Origin: Shewanella halifaxensis HAW-EB4
GTDB taxonomy: Bacteria; Pseudomonadota; Gammaproteobacteria; Enterobacterales; Shewanellaceae
DNA: 64,000 nt
Reading direction: 5' to 3'
Assembly (NCBI RefSeq): GCF_000019185.1
Contig: NC_010334.1
Location: 744,001 to 808,000, forward strand
Position 1 is the stretch's first letter, and each line of letters opens with the position of its first letter. The notes below the pieces were generated by a model, which was not told the origin of the DNA, did no database searches, and was given only the letters and a program-made list of their open reading frames with translations. The translations under genes and the position numbers were made by a program. Positions 19,472 to 27,916 of the stretch are shown here, one piece after another.

Positions 19472-20839
19472 ATGGCCAACCAGGGACTTTCCAAGACTGA
19501 GAAAAAGGTCGCATTTTCTTTAGCCAGTGTATTTGGGCTGCGAATGATGGGCTTGTTTATGATCATGCCTGTATTTGCACTTTACGGGCAGCACTTAGAA
19601 GGTTTTTCACCTTTATGGGTGGGTATCGCCATCGGCGCATATGGCTTAACCCAAGCGATTCTACAAATCCCGATGGGGATCTTATCTGATAAATTTGGCC
19701 GTAAGCCAATCATTCTCACAGGATTATTGATTTTTGCCTTAGGCAGTTTAGTCGCCGCCAATGCTGAGACGATTTATGGCGTTGTTGCTGGTCGAGCTCT
19801 GCAAGGCATGGGGGCAATTGCTGCAGCTGTTCTTGCGCTAGCGGCAGATTTAACTCGCGATGAGCAACGTACCAAGGTGATGGCAATTATCGGTATGTGT
19901 ATCGGTTTCTCGTTTGCCTTGTCGTTGTTAGTTGGACCCATTGTGGCGCAGCACTTAGGCTTGTCGGGGCTGTTCTTTATGACGGCCGGACTGGCATTGC
20001 TAGGGATGTTGATAGTACAGCTGTTAGTGCCGACTCCTGTCGGTCAGGCCCCAAAGGGGGATACGGTCGCCGCGCCTGAAAAGCTTAAACGTATGTTGCT
20101 TGACCCGCAGCTATTTAGACTCGACGCCGGAATTTTTATTTTACACTTAGTGCTGACGGCCGTCTTTGTGGCGCTTCCCCTAGATTTAGTCGATGCAGGC
20201 CTACCGAAAGAAGAGCACTGGATGCTCTATTTCCCTGCCTTTATGGGGGCATTTTTCTTGATGGTGCCGCTGATTATTATTGGGGTTAAACGCAATAATA
20301 CTAAAGGCATGTTTCAAGTTGCCCTCATTATTATGATGGTTGCACTGGGCTCGATGGCGATGTTTGCCAATAATTTAGTAGTATTGAGCATTGCCGTGGT
20401 GCTGTTCTTTACCGGCTTTAACTACCTAGAAGCTTCATTACCAAGTTTGATTGCTAAGTTTTGTCCCGTTGGTGATAAAGGCTCTGCAATGGGCGTTTAT
20501 TCGACGAGCCAATTCTTAGGTGCGTTTTGTGGTGGTTTATTGGGCGGTGGCGCCTATCAGCTGGTCGGTGCATCAGGAGTCTTTGCGGTTGCATTAGGCT
20601 TAATGTGCCTGTGGTTTTTACTGACCTTCGGCATGAAAAATCCTGTGCTACTCAAGAGTTACACATTGGAAGCGAATGTGACCGATAAACAGAGTGCAGT
20701 GACCATGGCTACTGAGTTGTCGGCGTTAGCGGGCGTGTCAGAAGCTATCGTTGTACTCGAAGAAAAAGTGGCTTATTTAAAAGTAGATGACCATTTCGAT
20801 TTGAGAGAAGCCAGAGCTGTGTTAGGCTCTGTCGATTAG
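19472..20839 (+). CDS. MFS transporter, YajR type
   Basis: 455 residues. Twelve helices are followed by a soluble C-terminal domain (about 390-455), which fits the YAM domain of E. coli YajR (454 aa). MFS motif A is GILSDKFGRKP after helix 2. It is a proton-driven drug or metabolite exporter of the inner membrane with unknown substrate. The placement between uvrA and ssb separates a pair that is adjacent in many Proteobacteria. Confidence 0.86.
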   Translation: MANQGLSKTEKKVAFSLASVFGLRMMGLFMIMPVFALYGQHLEGFSPLWVGIAIGAYGLTQAILQIPMGILSDKFGRKPIILTGLLIFALGSLVAANAETIYGVVAGRALQGMGAIAAAVLALAADLTRDEQRTKVMAIIGMCIGFSFALSLLVGPIVAQHLGLSGLFFMTAGLALLGMLIVQLLVPTPVGQAPKGDTVAAPEKLKRMLLDPQLFRLDAGIFILHLVLTAVFVALPLDLVDAGLPKEEHWMLYFPAFMGAFFLMVPLIIIGVKRNNTKGMFQVALIIMMVALGSMAMFANNLVVLSIAVVLFFTGFNYLEASLPSLIAKFCPVGDKGSAMGVYSTSQFLGAFCGGLLGGGAYQLVGASGVFAVALGLMCLWFLLTFGMKNPVLLKSYTLEANVTDKQSAVTMATELSALAGVSEAIVVLEEKVAYLKVDDHFDLREARAVLGSVD

Positions 20840-20871
20840 GTAAAATTTAATATACGTTCCAGGAGATTTCA

Positions 20872-21543
20872 ATGGCTAGTCGTGGTGTCAATAAAGTAAT
20901 TTTGGTCGGTAATTTAGGACAAGATCCTGAAGTACGTTATATGCCTAACGGCAATGCCGTAGCCAATATTACCGTGGCGACAAGTGAGTCTTGGAAAGAC
21001 CAACAAGGTCAGCAGCAAGAGCGTACTGAATGGCACCGTGTTGTGATGTTCGGCAAACTAGCTGAAATCACTGGTGAGTATTTACGTAAAGGCTCTCAAG
21101 TTTACCTTGAAGGCAAGCTACAGACTCGTAAGTGGAAAGACCAAAGTGGTCAAGATCGTTACAGCACTGAAGTCGTTGTCGATCAAAGTGGCAGCATGCA
21201 GATGCTGGGTAGCCGTAACCAAAATGCTGGTGCACCAGCACAAGGTGGTAACTCAGGTTATGGTCAGCAGCCACAACAGCAACAAGGTGGTTATGCTCCT
21301 AAGCCGCAACAAGCTCCTCAGCAGCAGGGCGGCTATGCACCTAAGCCACAACAGGCTCCAGCTCAGCAAGGTGGTTACCAACAGCAACCACAGCAGCAAG
21401 CGCCTCAGCAAGGTGGTTATGCACCTAAGCCACAATCAGCTCCAGCTCCGCAGCAAGCGCCACAACAGCGCCCAGCTCCGCAGCCACAGCAGAACTTCAC
21501 TCCAGATTTGGATGATGGCTGGGACGACGATATCCCGTTCTAG
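20872..21543 (+). CDS. ssb: Single-stranded DNA-binding protein
   Basis: 223 residues (E. coli 178). An OB fold occupies about 1-112 and the acidic tip DDDIPF, which recruits repair and replication partners, ends the protein. The linker (about 120-210) is longer than usual and made of Gln/Pro/Gly repeats such as QQGGYAPKPQQAP in about three to four copies, probably expanded by slippage. Start context AGGAG then ATG is clear. Confidence 0.96.
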   Translation: MASRGVNKVILVGNLGQDPEVRYMPNGNAVANITVATSESWKDQQGQQQERTEWHRVVMFGKLAEITGEYLRKGSQVYLEGKLQTRKWKDQSGQDRYSTEVVVDQSGSMQMLGSRNQNAGAPAQGGNSGYGQQPQQQQGGYAPKPQQAPQQQGGYAPKPQQAPAQQGGYQQQPQQQAPQQGGYAPKPQSAPAPQQAPQQRPAPQPQQNFTPDLDDGWDDDIPF

Positions 21544-21589
21544 ATCCCAGTTATTATAGTTATGTAAGATTAACTAGTATAAGTAACCT

Positions 21590-21620
21590 AAACCCAGTCA
21601 TTTGATTGGGTTTTTCTTTT
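21590..21620 (+). terminator. Intrinsic terminator of ssb
   Basis: AAACCCA, loop of 9, TTGGGTTTTTCTTTT. Confidence 0.85.
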
Positions 21621-21786
21621 TCTGACACTTTGATTTTAATTCGATAGTATCACCAAATGTATTGGCAAGAGTTGGTGGGAGATAGAGGTAGAATGGCGAT
21701 GGAAGCAACGGTTAAAGAGGTACTTGAATTCTATAGTAACTTTTCGTTCCGATAGACTCCAAGTACCTTGAGAAATTAATTAAAAA

Positions 21787-23514
21787 TTAGCAAGATAGGC
21801 GATATTTTTTTAACTTTCTGTATAGGGTAGCGACGCCAATGCCTAGCTCTTTTGCTACTAGCTTGCGGTTCCCTAATCTATTGATGCTATCTTCAATTTT
21901 AATTCTCTCCATCTCCTCAAGACTCACGTTATCATCATTAATACTCACCATAGGTGTGCAGCTCTCTTGTGGAGTATCAAAATAGGGCGGCAATAAGTCG
22001 ATATCAATTTGGTCGCCACTGGGGACGATGTTCACTAGATATTCAACGAGGTTGCTTAGCTCGCGAATATTTCCCGGCCAGTGGTAAGCATTAAGGCTAT
22101 TAATCACCTCCTCTGTAATACCTGGATAACAGGTACCTATAGCCTGAGAGTGCCTGTCGAGGAAGTAATAGACTAGCAGTTCGATATCGCCTTCTCGCTC
22201 TCGTAGAGCGGGTAAATATAGCGGGATCACATTGAGGCGATAATAGAGATCTTCACGAAATTCATTTGCAGCTATCATCTCGGCGAAGTTGCGGTTAGTG
22301 GCTGAAATAATACGAATATTTACAGGGGTAGAGGCATTAGAACCCAGTGGCATCACCTCTCTTTCCTCTAGCACTCGTAGCAACTTAGACTGCAGTGTCA
22401 TCGACATATCGCCAATTTCATCAAGGAACAGAGTGCCATTGTTGGCCGCCTGAATTAAGCCAACCTTGCCCTTGGTAAGCGCGCCGGTAAAGGCACCTTT
22501 TACATAACCAAACAGCTCACTTTCAAGTAATTGCTCTGGAATGGCAGCACAGTTAATAGCGACAAAATTCTGTTCACTGCGATCACTGTATTTATGGATA
22601 GCCTGGGCAAACACCTCTTTACCGGTGCCACTCTCACCACTGATTAAGATACTCGATGGACTCTTAGCGACCCGCGCAATTAAGGTTTTCAATTGCAGCA
22701 TCTTATTCGATTCACCAATAATATTGGAAAATGGACTCGCTGGTGTGTCATCGGCAGTGATAGAGGTGTTGGGTTGATGGAAGGACATCAAAAACAGCTG
22801 TTTATTGGCGATAACATGAAATTGACCAACCACTAACTCTTGGCATTCACCTAAGGTGACTATGTGTTGCTCCGGTCCTTTTAATTTATTGTTATGGGGT
22901 AATAAGGGCTGGATATTGACTTCAATAAGCGCTAGTTCACTGTGACTGATATTCAATATGTCCAAAGCTTGAGGATTACCATGAAGTACACGGTTAGCAT
23001 CGTCAAGTACCAGTACACCTTGATCCATATTGTTGATCAGGTTAGAAAAAACCTCATCGAGATTAGATCCATTCTTCTTCGCCTCAGAAACTTTGATAAC
23101 AACGAGCTGGGAAATATGCTCAATATAATCAAGAAACAGCTGAATATTATTTTTAATTCTGTCACCAGACTCTTGATTAAACGCCACCAAGCTGACCACC
23201 CCTATGCAGCGGTCATCGAGCATAATAGGTACGCCAAGAAAGGCGGTTTCGCGGCAATTATCATGGTTGGAACAGCCTTCACATATAGGATCTGAACGCG
23301 TTTTTACCACCACTTTGCTCTGCTTAGTTTCAATAATATATCTGAAAATCCGCGAGCTATTATTGAGCTTTTTACCTAAAGACTTATTGTAGGGACCAGT
23401 ACCCGCAATACGCACAAGATCAGCATCTACGACTTCAGCATCGAGCTGCAGCACCGTGGATAGTTTCTCCGTGAATTGTATTATAGTCGGCTGAAGCCTC
23501 ATTAATTCAGACAT
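21787..23514 (-). CDS. ygeV: Sigma-54-dependent activator YgeV (purine cluster regulator)
   Basis: 575 residues from the ATG at 23514. A TTG at 23529 would add five. Order of domains: GAF-like sensor (about 15-160), PAS-like region (about 165-260), AAA+ module with GESGTGKE (near 291) and the sigma-54-contacting GAFTGA loop (near 341), and a Fis-type HTH at the C-terminus (NRKLVAKELGIGVATLYRKL). It aligns well with my recollection of E. coli YgeV, including a Cys-x2-Cys-x5-Cys motif in the sensor (C78, C81, C87). It is divergent from ygeW, whose promoter is a sigma-54 type. It therefore probably activates the catabolic operons in this window. The inducer is unknown, with a purine or redox signal likely. 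Confidence 0.88.
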   Translation of the reverse strand: MSELMRLQPTIIQFTEKLSTVLQLDAEVVDADLVRIAGTGPYNKSLGKKLNNSSRIFRYIIETKQSKVVVKTRSDPICEGCSNHDNCRETAFLGVPIMLDDRCIGVVSLVAFNQESGDRIKNNIQLFLDYIEHISQLVVIKVSEAKKNGSNLDEVFSNLINNMDQGVLVLDDANRVLHGNPQALDILNISHSELALIEVNIQPLLPHNNKLKGPEQHIVTLGECQELVVGQFHVIANKQLFLMSFHQPNTSITADDTPASPFSNIIGESNKMLQLKTLIARVAKSPSSILISGESGTGKEVFAQAIHKYSDRSEQNFVAINCAAIPEQLLESELFGYVKGAFTGALTKGKVGLIQAANNGTLFLDEIGDMSMTLQSKLLRVLEEREVMPLGSNASTPVNIRIISATNRNFAEMIAANEFREDLYYRLNVIPLYLPALREREGDIELLVYYFLDRHSQAIGTCYPGITEEVINSLNAYHWPGNIRELSNLVEYLVNIVPSGDQIDIDLLPPYFDTPQESCTPMVSINDDNVSLEEMERIKIEDSINRLGNRKLVAKELGIGVATLYRKLKKYRLSC

Positions 23515-23666
23515 ATAGGTAGTATTCAATGCTGTGTTCTTATTTTTATTTATAGGGCTATCTATATTAATGATTTGCTCCTTATTTGTTGTGACCTAGA
23601 ATAAGTTTGATATGTGTAGTTTTTTCTTTGCGCTGTAATGTTAGCCAAGTCACATAAGCATATCAG

Positions 23667-23717
23667 AATGATAATTTCTTAATGCTGACTATCATTCTCA
23701 TCGCTATCAATGATAGT
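23667..23717. promoter_or_regulatory. Candidate YgeV enhancer: three AATGATA(G/A)T sites at 21-bp steps
   Basis: AATGATAAT at 23667-23675 (plus), AATGATAGT on the minus strand at 23688-23696, and AATGATAGT at 23709-23717 (plus). Centres are exactly 21 bp apart, two helical turns. The group lies 90-140 bp upstream of the sigma-54 promoter, the usual enhancer distance. Assignment to YgeV is inference. Confidence 0.5.
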
Positions 23718-23803
23718 AGTCTCCCCCTGTTTTTCTCTCGCTATTTTCTGCGCAAATAACAAAAGGCCTTAATTAACAGTTGGTTATGCTTGCGTTTAAT
23801 TTT

Positions 23804-23819
23804 TGGCACCCTATTTGCT
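23804..23819 (+). promoter_or_regulatory. Sigma-54 promoter of the ygeW operon
   Basis: TGGCACCCTATTTGCT matches the -24/-12 consensus TGGCAC-N5-TTGCT at every defined position. The expected transcript start is near 23830, leaving a leader of about 85 nt before ygeW. Confidence 0.9.
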
Positions 23820-23915
23820 TTATCGATAAGTAACTAGAATTACCTTTCTAAAATTCCAGTAAACCGCTCCTTATCTATAAGCACAAATGACAAAAATACA
23901 GCAATAGGAATAATA

Positions 23916-25103
23916 ATGAAAAGCATCAATAGCCTTATCAAGGAAATCAATGAACTTGAATCTCAGTTAGATCAAAAAGACTTTCTGTTGACCTGGGAGC
24001 AAACTCCTGCCGAGCTAGAACGCGTTCTTAAGACTGCTAAAGTGTTAAAGACTATGCGTGCAGAAAATATTGCAACCAACGTATTTAACAATGGTCTTGG
24101 CATCTCACTATTTAGAGATAACTCAACTCGTACTCGTTTCTCGTACGCTTCAGCTATCAACATGCTAGGTCTTGCTCAACAAGATTTAGATGAAGGTAAG
24201 TCTCAAATTGCTCACGGTGAAACAGTACGTGAAACGGCCAACATGATCTCATTCTGTGCCGATGCAATCGGTATCCGTGATGACATGTACTTAGGTGCGG
24301 GTAACGCTTACATGCGTGAAGTGGGTGAAGCACTAGATGACGGTGTTAAAGAAGGCGTACTGCCAAGTCGCCCAGCACTAATTAACCTGCAGTGTGACAT
24401 TGATCACCCTACTCAGTCAATGGCAGATCTAGCTTGGCTTGAAGAGCACTTTGGTGACCTTAAAGAGCTTAAAGGTAAGAAGATTGCTATGACTTGGGCA
24501 TACTCTCCAAGCTACGGTAAGCCACTTTCAGTACCACAAGGCATCATCGGTCTTATGACTCGCTTCGGTATGGACGTAACTCTTGCTCACCCAGAAGGTT
24601 ATGACTTAATCCCTGAAGTTGTTGAAGAAGCGAAGAAAAATGCAGTTGCATCTGGTGGTAGCTTCACTCAAGTAGACACAATGGCAGAAGCGTTTGAAGG
24701 CGCTGACATCGTTTACCCTAAGTCTTGGGCTCCTTACCAGGTTATGGGCAAGCGTACAGAACTTTTACGTGCCAATGACGAAGCTGGTCTTAAATCATTA
24801 GAGCAAGAGTGTCTTGCACAAAATGCTAAGCACAAAGATTGGCATTGTACCGAAGAGATGATGAAGAAGACCAAGAAAGGCGAAGCACTATACATGCATT
24901 GTCTACCTGCTGATATCACAGGTGTTTCTTGTAAAGAAGGTGAAGTTGAAGAGGCAGTATTTGAAAAGTACCGTATCGCAACTTACAAAGAAGCAAGCTG
25001 GAAGCCATATATCATCGCTTCTATGATCCTTAACCGCAAGTATGCTAACCCAGGAACTATCCTGCAGCAGCTACTTGATGATGACAAAAAACGAGTGAAA
25101 TAA
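23916..25103 (+). CDS. ygeW: Knotted carbamoyltransferase YgeW
   Basis: 395 residues, matching E. coli YgeW (396). The carbamoyl-phosphate motif S-T-R-T is at 70-73 (STRTRFSYASA) and the HCLP motif at 328-331 (HCLPADITG). YgeW belongs to the ATCase/OTCase superfamily but uses neither aspartate nor ornithine. In purine degradation it is thought to act on a ureido derivative of 2,3-diaminopropionate, running towards carbamoyl phosphate. It is the first gene behind the sigma-54 promoter, followed by ygeX after 91 bp. Confidence 0.94.
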   Translation: MKSINSLIKEINELESQLDQKDFLLTWEQTPAELERVLKTAKVLKTMRAENIATNVFNNGLGISLFRDNSTRTRFSYASAINMLGLAQQDLDEGKSQIAHGETVRETANMISFCADAIGIRDDMYLGAGNAYMREVGEALDDGVKEGVLPSRPALINLQCDIDHPTQSMADLAWLEEHFGDLKELKGKKIAMTWAYSPSYGKPLSVPQGIIGLMTRFGMDVTLAHPEGYDLIPEVVEEAKKNAVASGGSFTQVDTMAEAFEGADIVYPKSWAPYQVMGKRTELLRANDEAGLKSLEQECLAQNAKHKDWHCTEEMMKKTKKGEALYMHCLPADITGVSCKEGEVEEAVFEKYRIATYKEASWKPYIIASMILNRKYANPGTILQQLLDDDKKRVK

Positions 25104-25194
25104 CCTCACTCTAAGTTCTTCTGACTCTTGTTTCAAGCAAGAGTATCGGGGGCAGGTTCTGCCCCTCTATCAGTTTCGTTTGTGAGGTATGCCC

Positions 25195-26403
25195 GTGTCT
25201 ACATTCTCTCTTAATATGGAGATAGCTGATAACCGTCATTTCAATGGTCAACTGTCTCCTCTTTTTACTGTTGAAGAAGCGAAAAAAGCCCTTGCTTTTC
25301 ATAGCAGTATTGATGGCTATAAGCCAACACCCCTTTTGTCTCTTGATTGTCTAGCCGAAGAGTTTGGTATCGGTAAGATCTTAGTTAAAGATGAATCACA
25401 CCGCTTTGGTCTGAATGCTTTCAAAATGTTGGGTGGTGCCTATGCTATTGCACTTCTACTTTGCGATAAGTTCAAGCTTGATATCAATGCATTTGATTTT
25501 GACAAGCTAAAAAATGAGATCACAGAGAAGATGACCTTTGCCACAGCGACTGATGGAAACCATGGTCGTGGTGTTGCATGGGCTGCTAAGAAGCTAGGTC
25601 AAAACGCCGTTGTTTATATGCCAAAAGGTTCAGCCGAAGAGCGTGTCAATAACATTAAAGCACTCGGCGCCGAATGTATTGTTACTGATATGAACTATGA
25701 CGATACCGTGCGTTTAGTGCTAAAAACAGCCAACGAAAATGGCTGGAAAGTTATTCAAGATACAGCCTGGGAAGGCTATGAAGAGATCCCGACTTGGATC
25801 TCTCAGGGATACACTGCGATGGTAATTGAGGCAGTGATGCAACTGGAAGAACATAGCGTTAAAGCACCGACCCATGTGCTACTTCAGGCGGGTGTTGGAG
25901 CTCTGGCAAGTGGCGCATTAGGTTACCTCACCAATGTTTACGGTGCCGATAACCTACATTCAATCATCGTTGAGCCTGCTAAGGCGGACTGCATGTATCG
26001 CTCAAGCCTCACCGAAAAAGGCGAGATCGTTAATGTCGATGGTGATCTAGATACCATTATGGCTGGACTTGCCTGTGGTGAGCCTACGACGATTGGCTGG
26101 CCTGTAATGCGTGATTGCACTACTCAGTTTGTCTCATGTGATGATGAGGTTGCTGCTTTAGGTATGCGCGTTCTCGGTAATCCACTAGGGAATGACCCTC
26201 GAATCATATCAGGTGAATCTGGTGCGGTCGGCTTAGGTATGTTAGCTGCCATCCACTTCCATGAAGATAAAGATGTTCTGATGAAAAAGGTCGGTTTGAA
26301 CAAAGACTCTGTGGTGCTGCTTATTAACACCGAGGGTGATACTGACGCCAAGAATTATAGAGAAGTTGTTTGGGAAGGTAAGTACCCAACAACAGCTAAA
26401 TAA
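25195..26403 (+). CDS. ygeX: 2,3-diaminopropionate ammonia-lyase YgeX
   Basis: 402 residues. This PLP enzyme converts 2,3-diaminopropionate to pyruvate and two ammonia, via 2-aminoacrylate. The PLP lysine is K77 in FGLNAFKMLGG, as in E. coli. A TDGNHGRGVAWAA motif and a GESGAVG phosphate loop are also present. The ATG at 25189 is only 1 nt from the ribosome site GAGGT. The GTG at 25195 has normal spacing and aligns exactly with the E. coli start (M-S-x-FSL), so GTG is chosen. Confidence 0.95.
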   Translation: MSTFSLNMEIADNRHFNGQLSPLFTVEEAKKALAFHSSIDGYKPTPLLSLDCLAEEFGIGKILVKDESHRFGLNAFKMLGGAYAIALLLCDKFKLDINAFDFDKLKNEITEKMTFATATDGNHGRGVAWAAKKLGQNAVVYMPKGSAEERVNNIKALGAECIVTDMNYDDTVRLVLKTANENGWKVIQDTAWEGYEEIPTWISQGYTAMVIEAVMQLEEHSVKAPTHVLLQAGVGALASGALGYLTNVYGADNLHSIIVEPAKADCMYRSSLTEKGEIVNVDGDLDTIMAGLACGEPTTIGWPVMRDCTTQFVSCDDEVAALGMRVLGNPLGNDPRIISGESGAVGLGMLAAIHFHEDKDVLMKKVGLNKDSVVLLINTEGDTDAKNYREVVWEGKYPTTAK

Positions 26404-26505
26404 CCCAATGTGAACCCCATAGTCATCTTGTCAAGAACTCAGGCTTAGGACGTTCACACATTACTATTCCCAGCGTTTTAAAGGCGCTGTTGAAGGAGAA
26501 ATATA

Positions 26506-27717
26506 ATGGCAATTCCTTTCAATGAAGTATTAGCAAAAGCAGAATCATACAAAGCTGATATGACTAAATTCCTACGTGACATGATCGCTATTCCAAGCGA
26601 AAGCTGTGACGAAGAGAAAGTTGTTTTACGTATTAAAGAAGAGATGGAAAAAGTGGGTTTCGACAAAGTTGAAATCGATCCAATGGGCAACGTACTAGGT
26701 TACGTTGGTCACGGTCCACACCTTATCGCTATGGATGCACACATCGATACTGTTGGTGTGGGCAACCTAGATAACTGGGATTTTGATCCTTACTTAGGTA
26801 TGGAAGATGATGAAGTGATCGGTGGTCGCGGTACTTCAGACCAGTCTGGTGGTATGGCTTCAATGGTTTATGCAGGTAAGATCATCAAGGACCTAGGTCT
26901 TGAAGATGAGTACACACTACTTGTGACTGGTACCGTTCAGGAAGAAGATTGTGATGGTCTTTGCTGGCAGTACATTATTGAAGAAAGCAAGATCCGTCCA
27001 GAGTTCGTCGTTTCTACTGAGCCAACTGATTGTCAAATCTACCGCGGTCAACGTGGTCGTATGGAAATCCGTATCGACGTTCCAGGGATCAGCTGTCACG
27101 GCAGTGCTCCTGAGCGTGGCGACAACGCTATCTTCAAAATGGGCCACATCCTTGGTGAACTTGAGCAGTTAGCTGGCAACTTAGGCGATGATGCTTTCCT
27201 AGGTAAAGGTACATTGACTGTATCTGAAATCTTCTACACCTCTCCAAGCCGTTGTGCTGTTGCAGATAGCTGTGCAGTGTCTATCGACCGTCGTCTTACT
27301 TGGGGCGAAACTTGGGAAGGCGCACTAGATGAAATTCGCGCTCTACCTGCTGTTAAGAAAGCGGGTGGTGTTGTATCTATGTACGAATACAACCGTCCTG
27401 CTTACACCGGTCTTGTTTACCCAACTGAGTGTTACTTCCCAACTTGGAAGATTGAAGAAGAGCATGTTGCAACTAAGACACTAGAAGCGTCTTTTGAACT
27501 GCTATTTGACAAGAAGCCTACTGTTGATAAGTGGACTTTCTCTACTAACGGCGTATCTATCATGGGTCGTCACGGTATCCCAGTGATCGGTTTCGGTCCT
27601 GGTAAAGAGCCAGAGGCTCACGCACCAAACGAGAAGACTTGGAAAGATCACCTTGTGACTTGTGCTGCAATGTACGCAGTGATCCCACAGATGTATCTAG
27701 CTCAGCTTAAGAAGTAA
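26506..27717 (+). CDS. ygeY: M20-family amidohydrolase YgeY
   Basis: 403 residues, the same length as E. coli YgeY and very similar through most of the chain. M20 metal-site motifs: MDAHIDTVG, GRGTSDQSGGMASM, and VQEEDCDG with the catalytic Glu. The C-terminal metal His region is near PEAHAPNEKTW. By family it hydrolyses an amide or ureido bond of an amino-acid derivative. In this pathway it should act just before YgeX. It is the third gene of the ygeW operon. Confidence 0.93.
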   Translation: MAIPFNEVLAKAESYKADMTKFLRDMIAIPSESCDEEKVVLRIKEEMEKVGFDKVEIDPMGNVLGYVGHGPHLIAMDAHIDTVGVGNLDNWDFDPYLGMEDDEVIGGRGTSDQSGGMASMVYAGKIIKDLGLEDEYTLLVTGTVQEEDCDGLCWQYIIEESKIRPEFVVSTEPTDCQIYRGQRGRMEIRIDVPGISCHGSAPERGDNAIFKMGHILGELEQLAGNLGDDAFLGKGTLTVSEIFYTSPSRCAVADSCAVSIDRRLTWGETWEGALDEIRALPAVKKAGGVVSMYEYNRPAYTGLVYPTECYFPTWKIEEEHVATKTLEASFELLFDKKPTVDKWTFSTNGVSIMGRHGIPVIGFGPGKEPEAHAPNEKTWKDHLVTCAAMYAVIPQMYLAQLKK

Positions 27718-27725
27718 TAAGACTG

Positions 27726-27758
27726 CACCCTGAGGGCCAACTCCCAGCCCTTAGGGTG
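27726..27758 (+). terminator. Intercistronic hairpin between ygeY and hyuA
   Basis: CACCCTGAGGGC and GCCCTTAGGGTG pair over 12 bp with one G-T pair. Only ATTTCC follows, with no T-run, so this is more likely an attenuator or mRNA-stability hairpin than a full terminator. No sigma-54 element was seen before hyuA, so read-through from ygeW is likely. Confidence 0.55.
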
Positions 27759-27916
27759 ATTTCCACCACTCTTTACCCTGATCTGATTCAAGCATTTTCT
27801 TTTTTTTCAGTAGCAACACTTTTTGTTTTATTCATCTTTTTCATAGTTTTACTTACTCTTTAAGTACTTTTTCAACACTATTTATTTAAACATTATTTTA
27901 GTTTCAGGAGCACATC

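Noticed and set aside
21657..21755. 32-codon frame between ssb and ygeV
   Set aside because: It has no ribosome site and no recognisable relative, and lies after the ssb terminator. It may be a gene remnant but cannot be supported.
23916..25103. Ornithine or aspartate carbamoyltransferase for ygeW
   Set aside because: Length, end-to-end similarity to E. coli YgeW and neighbours ygeX/ygeY point to YgeW. True ATCase is encoded separately at 55854.
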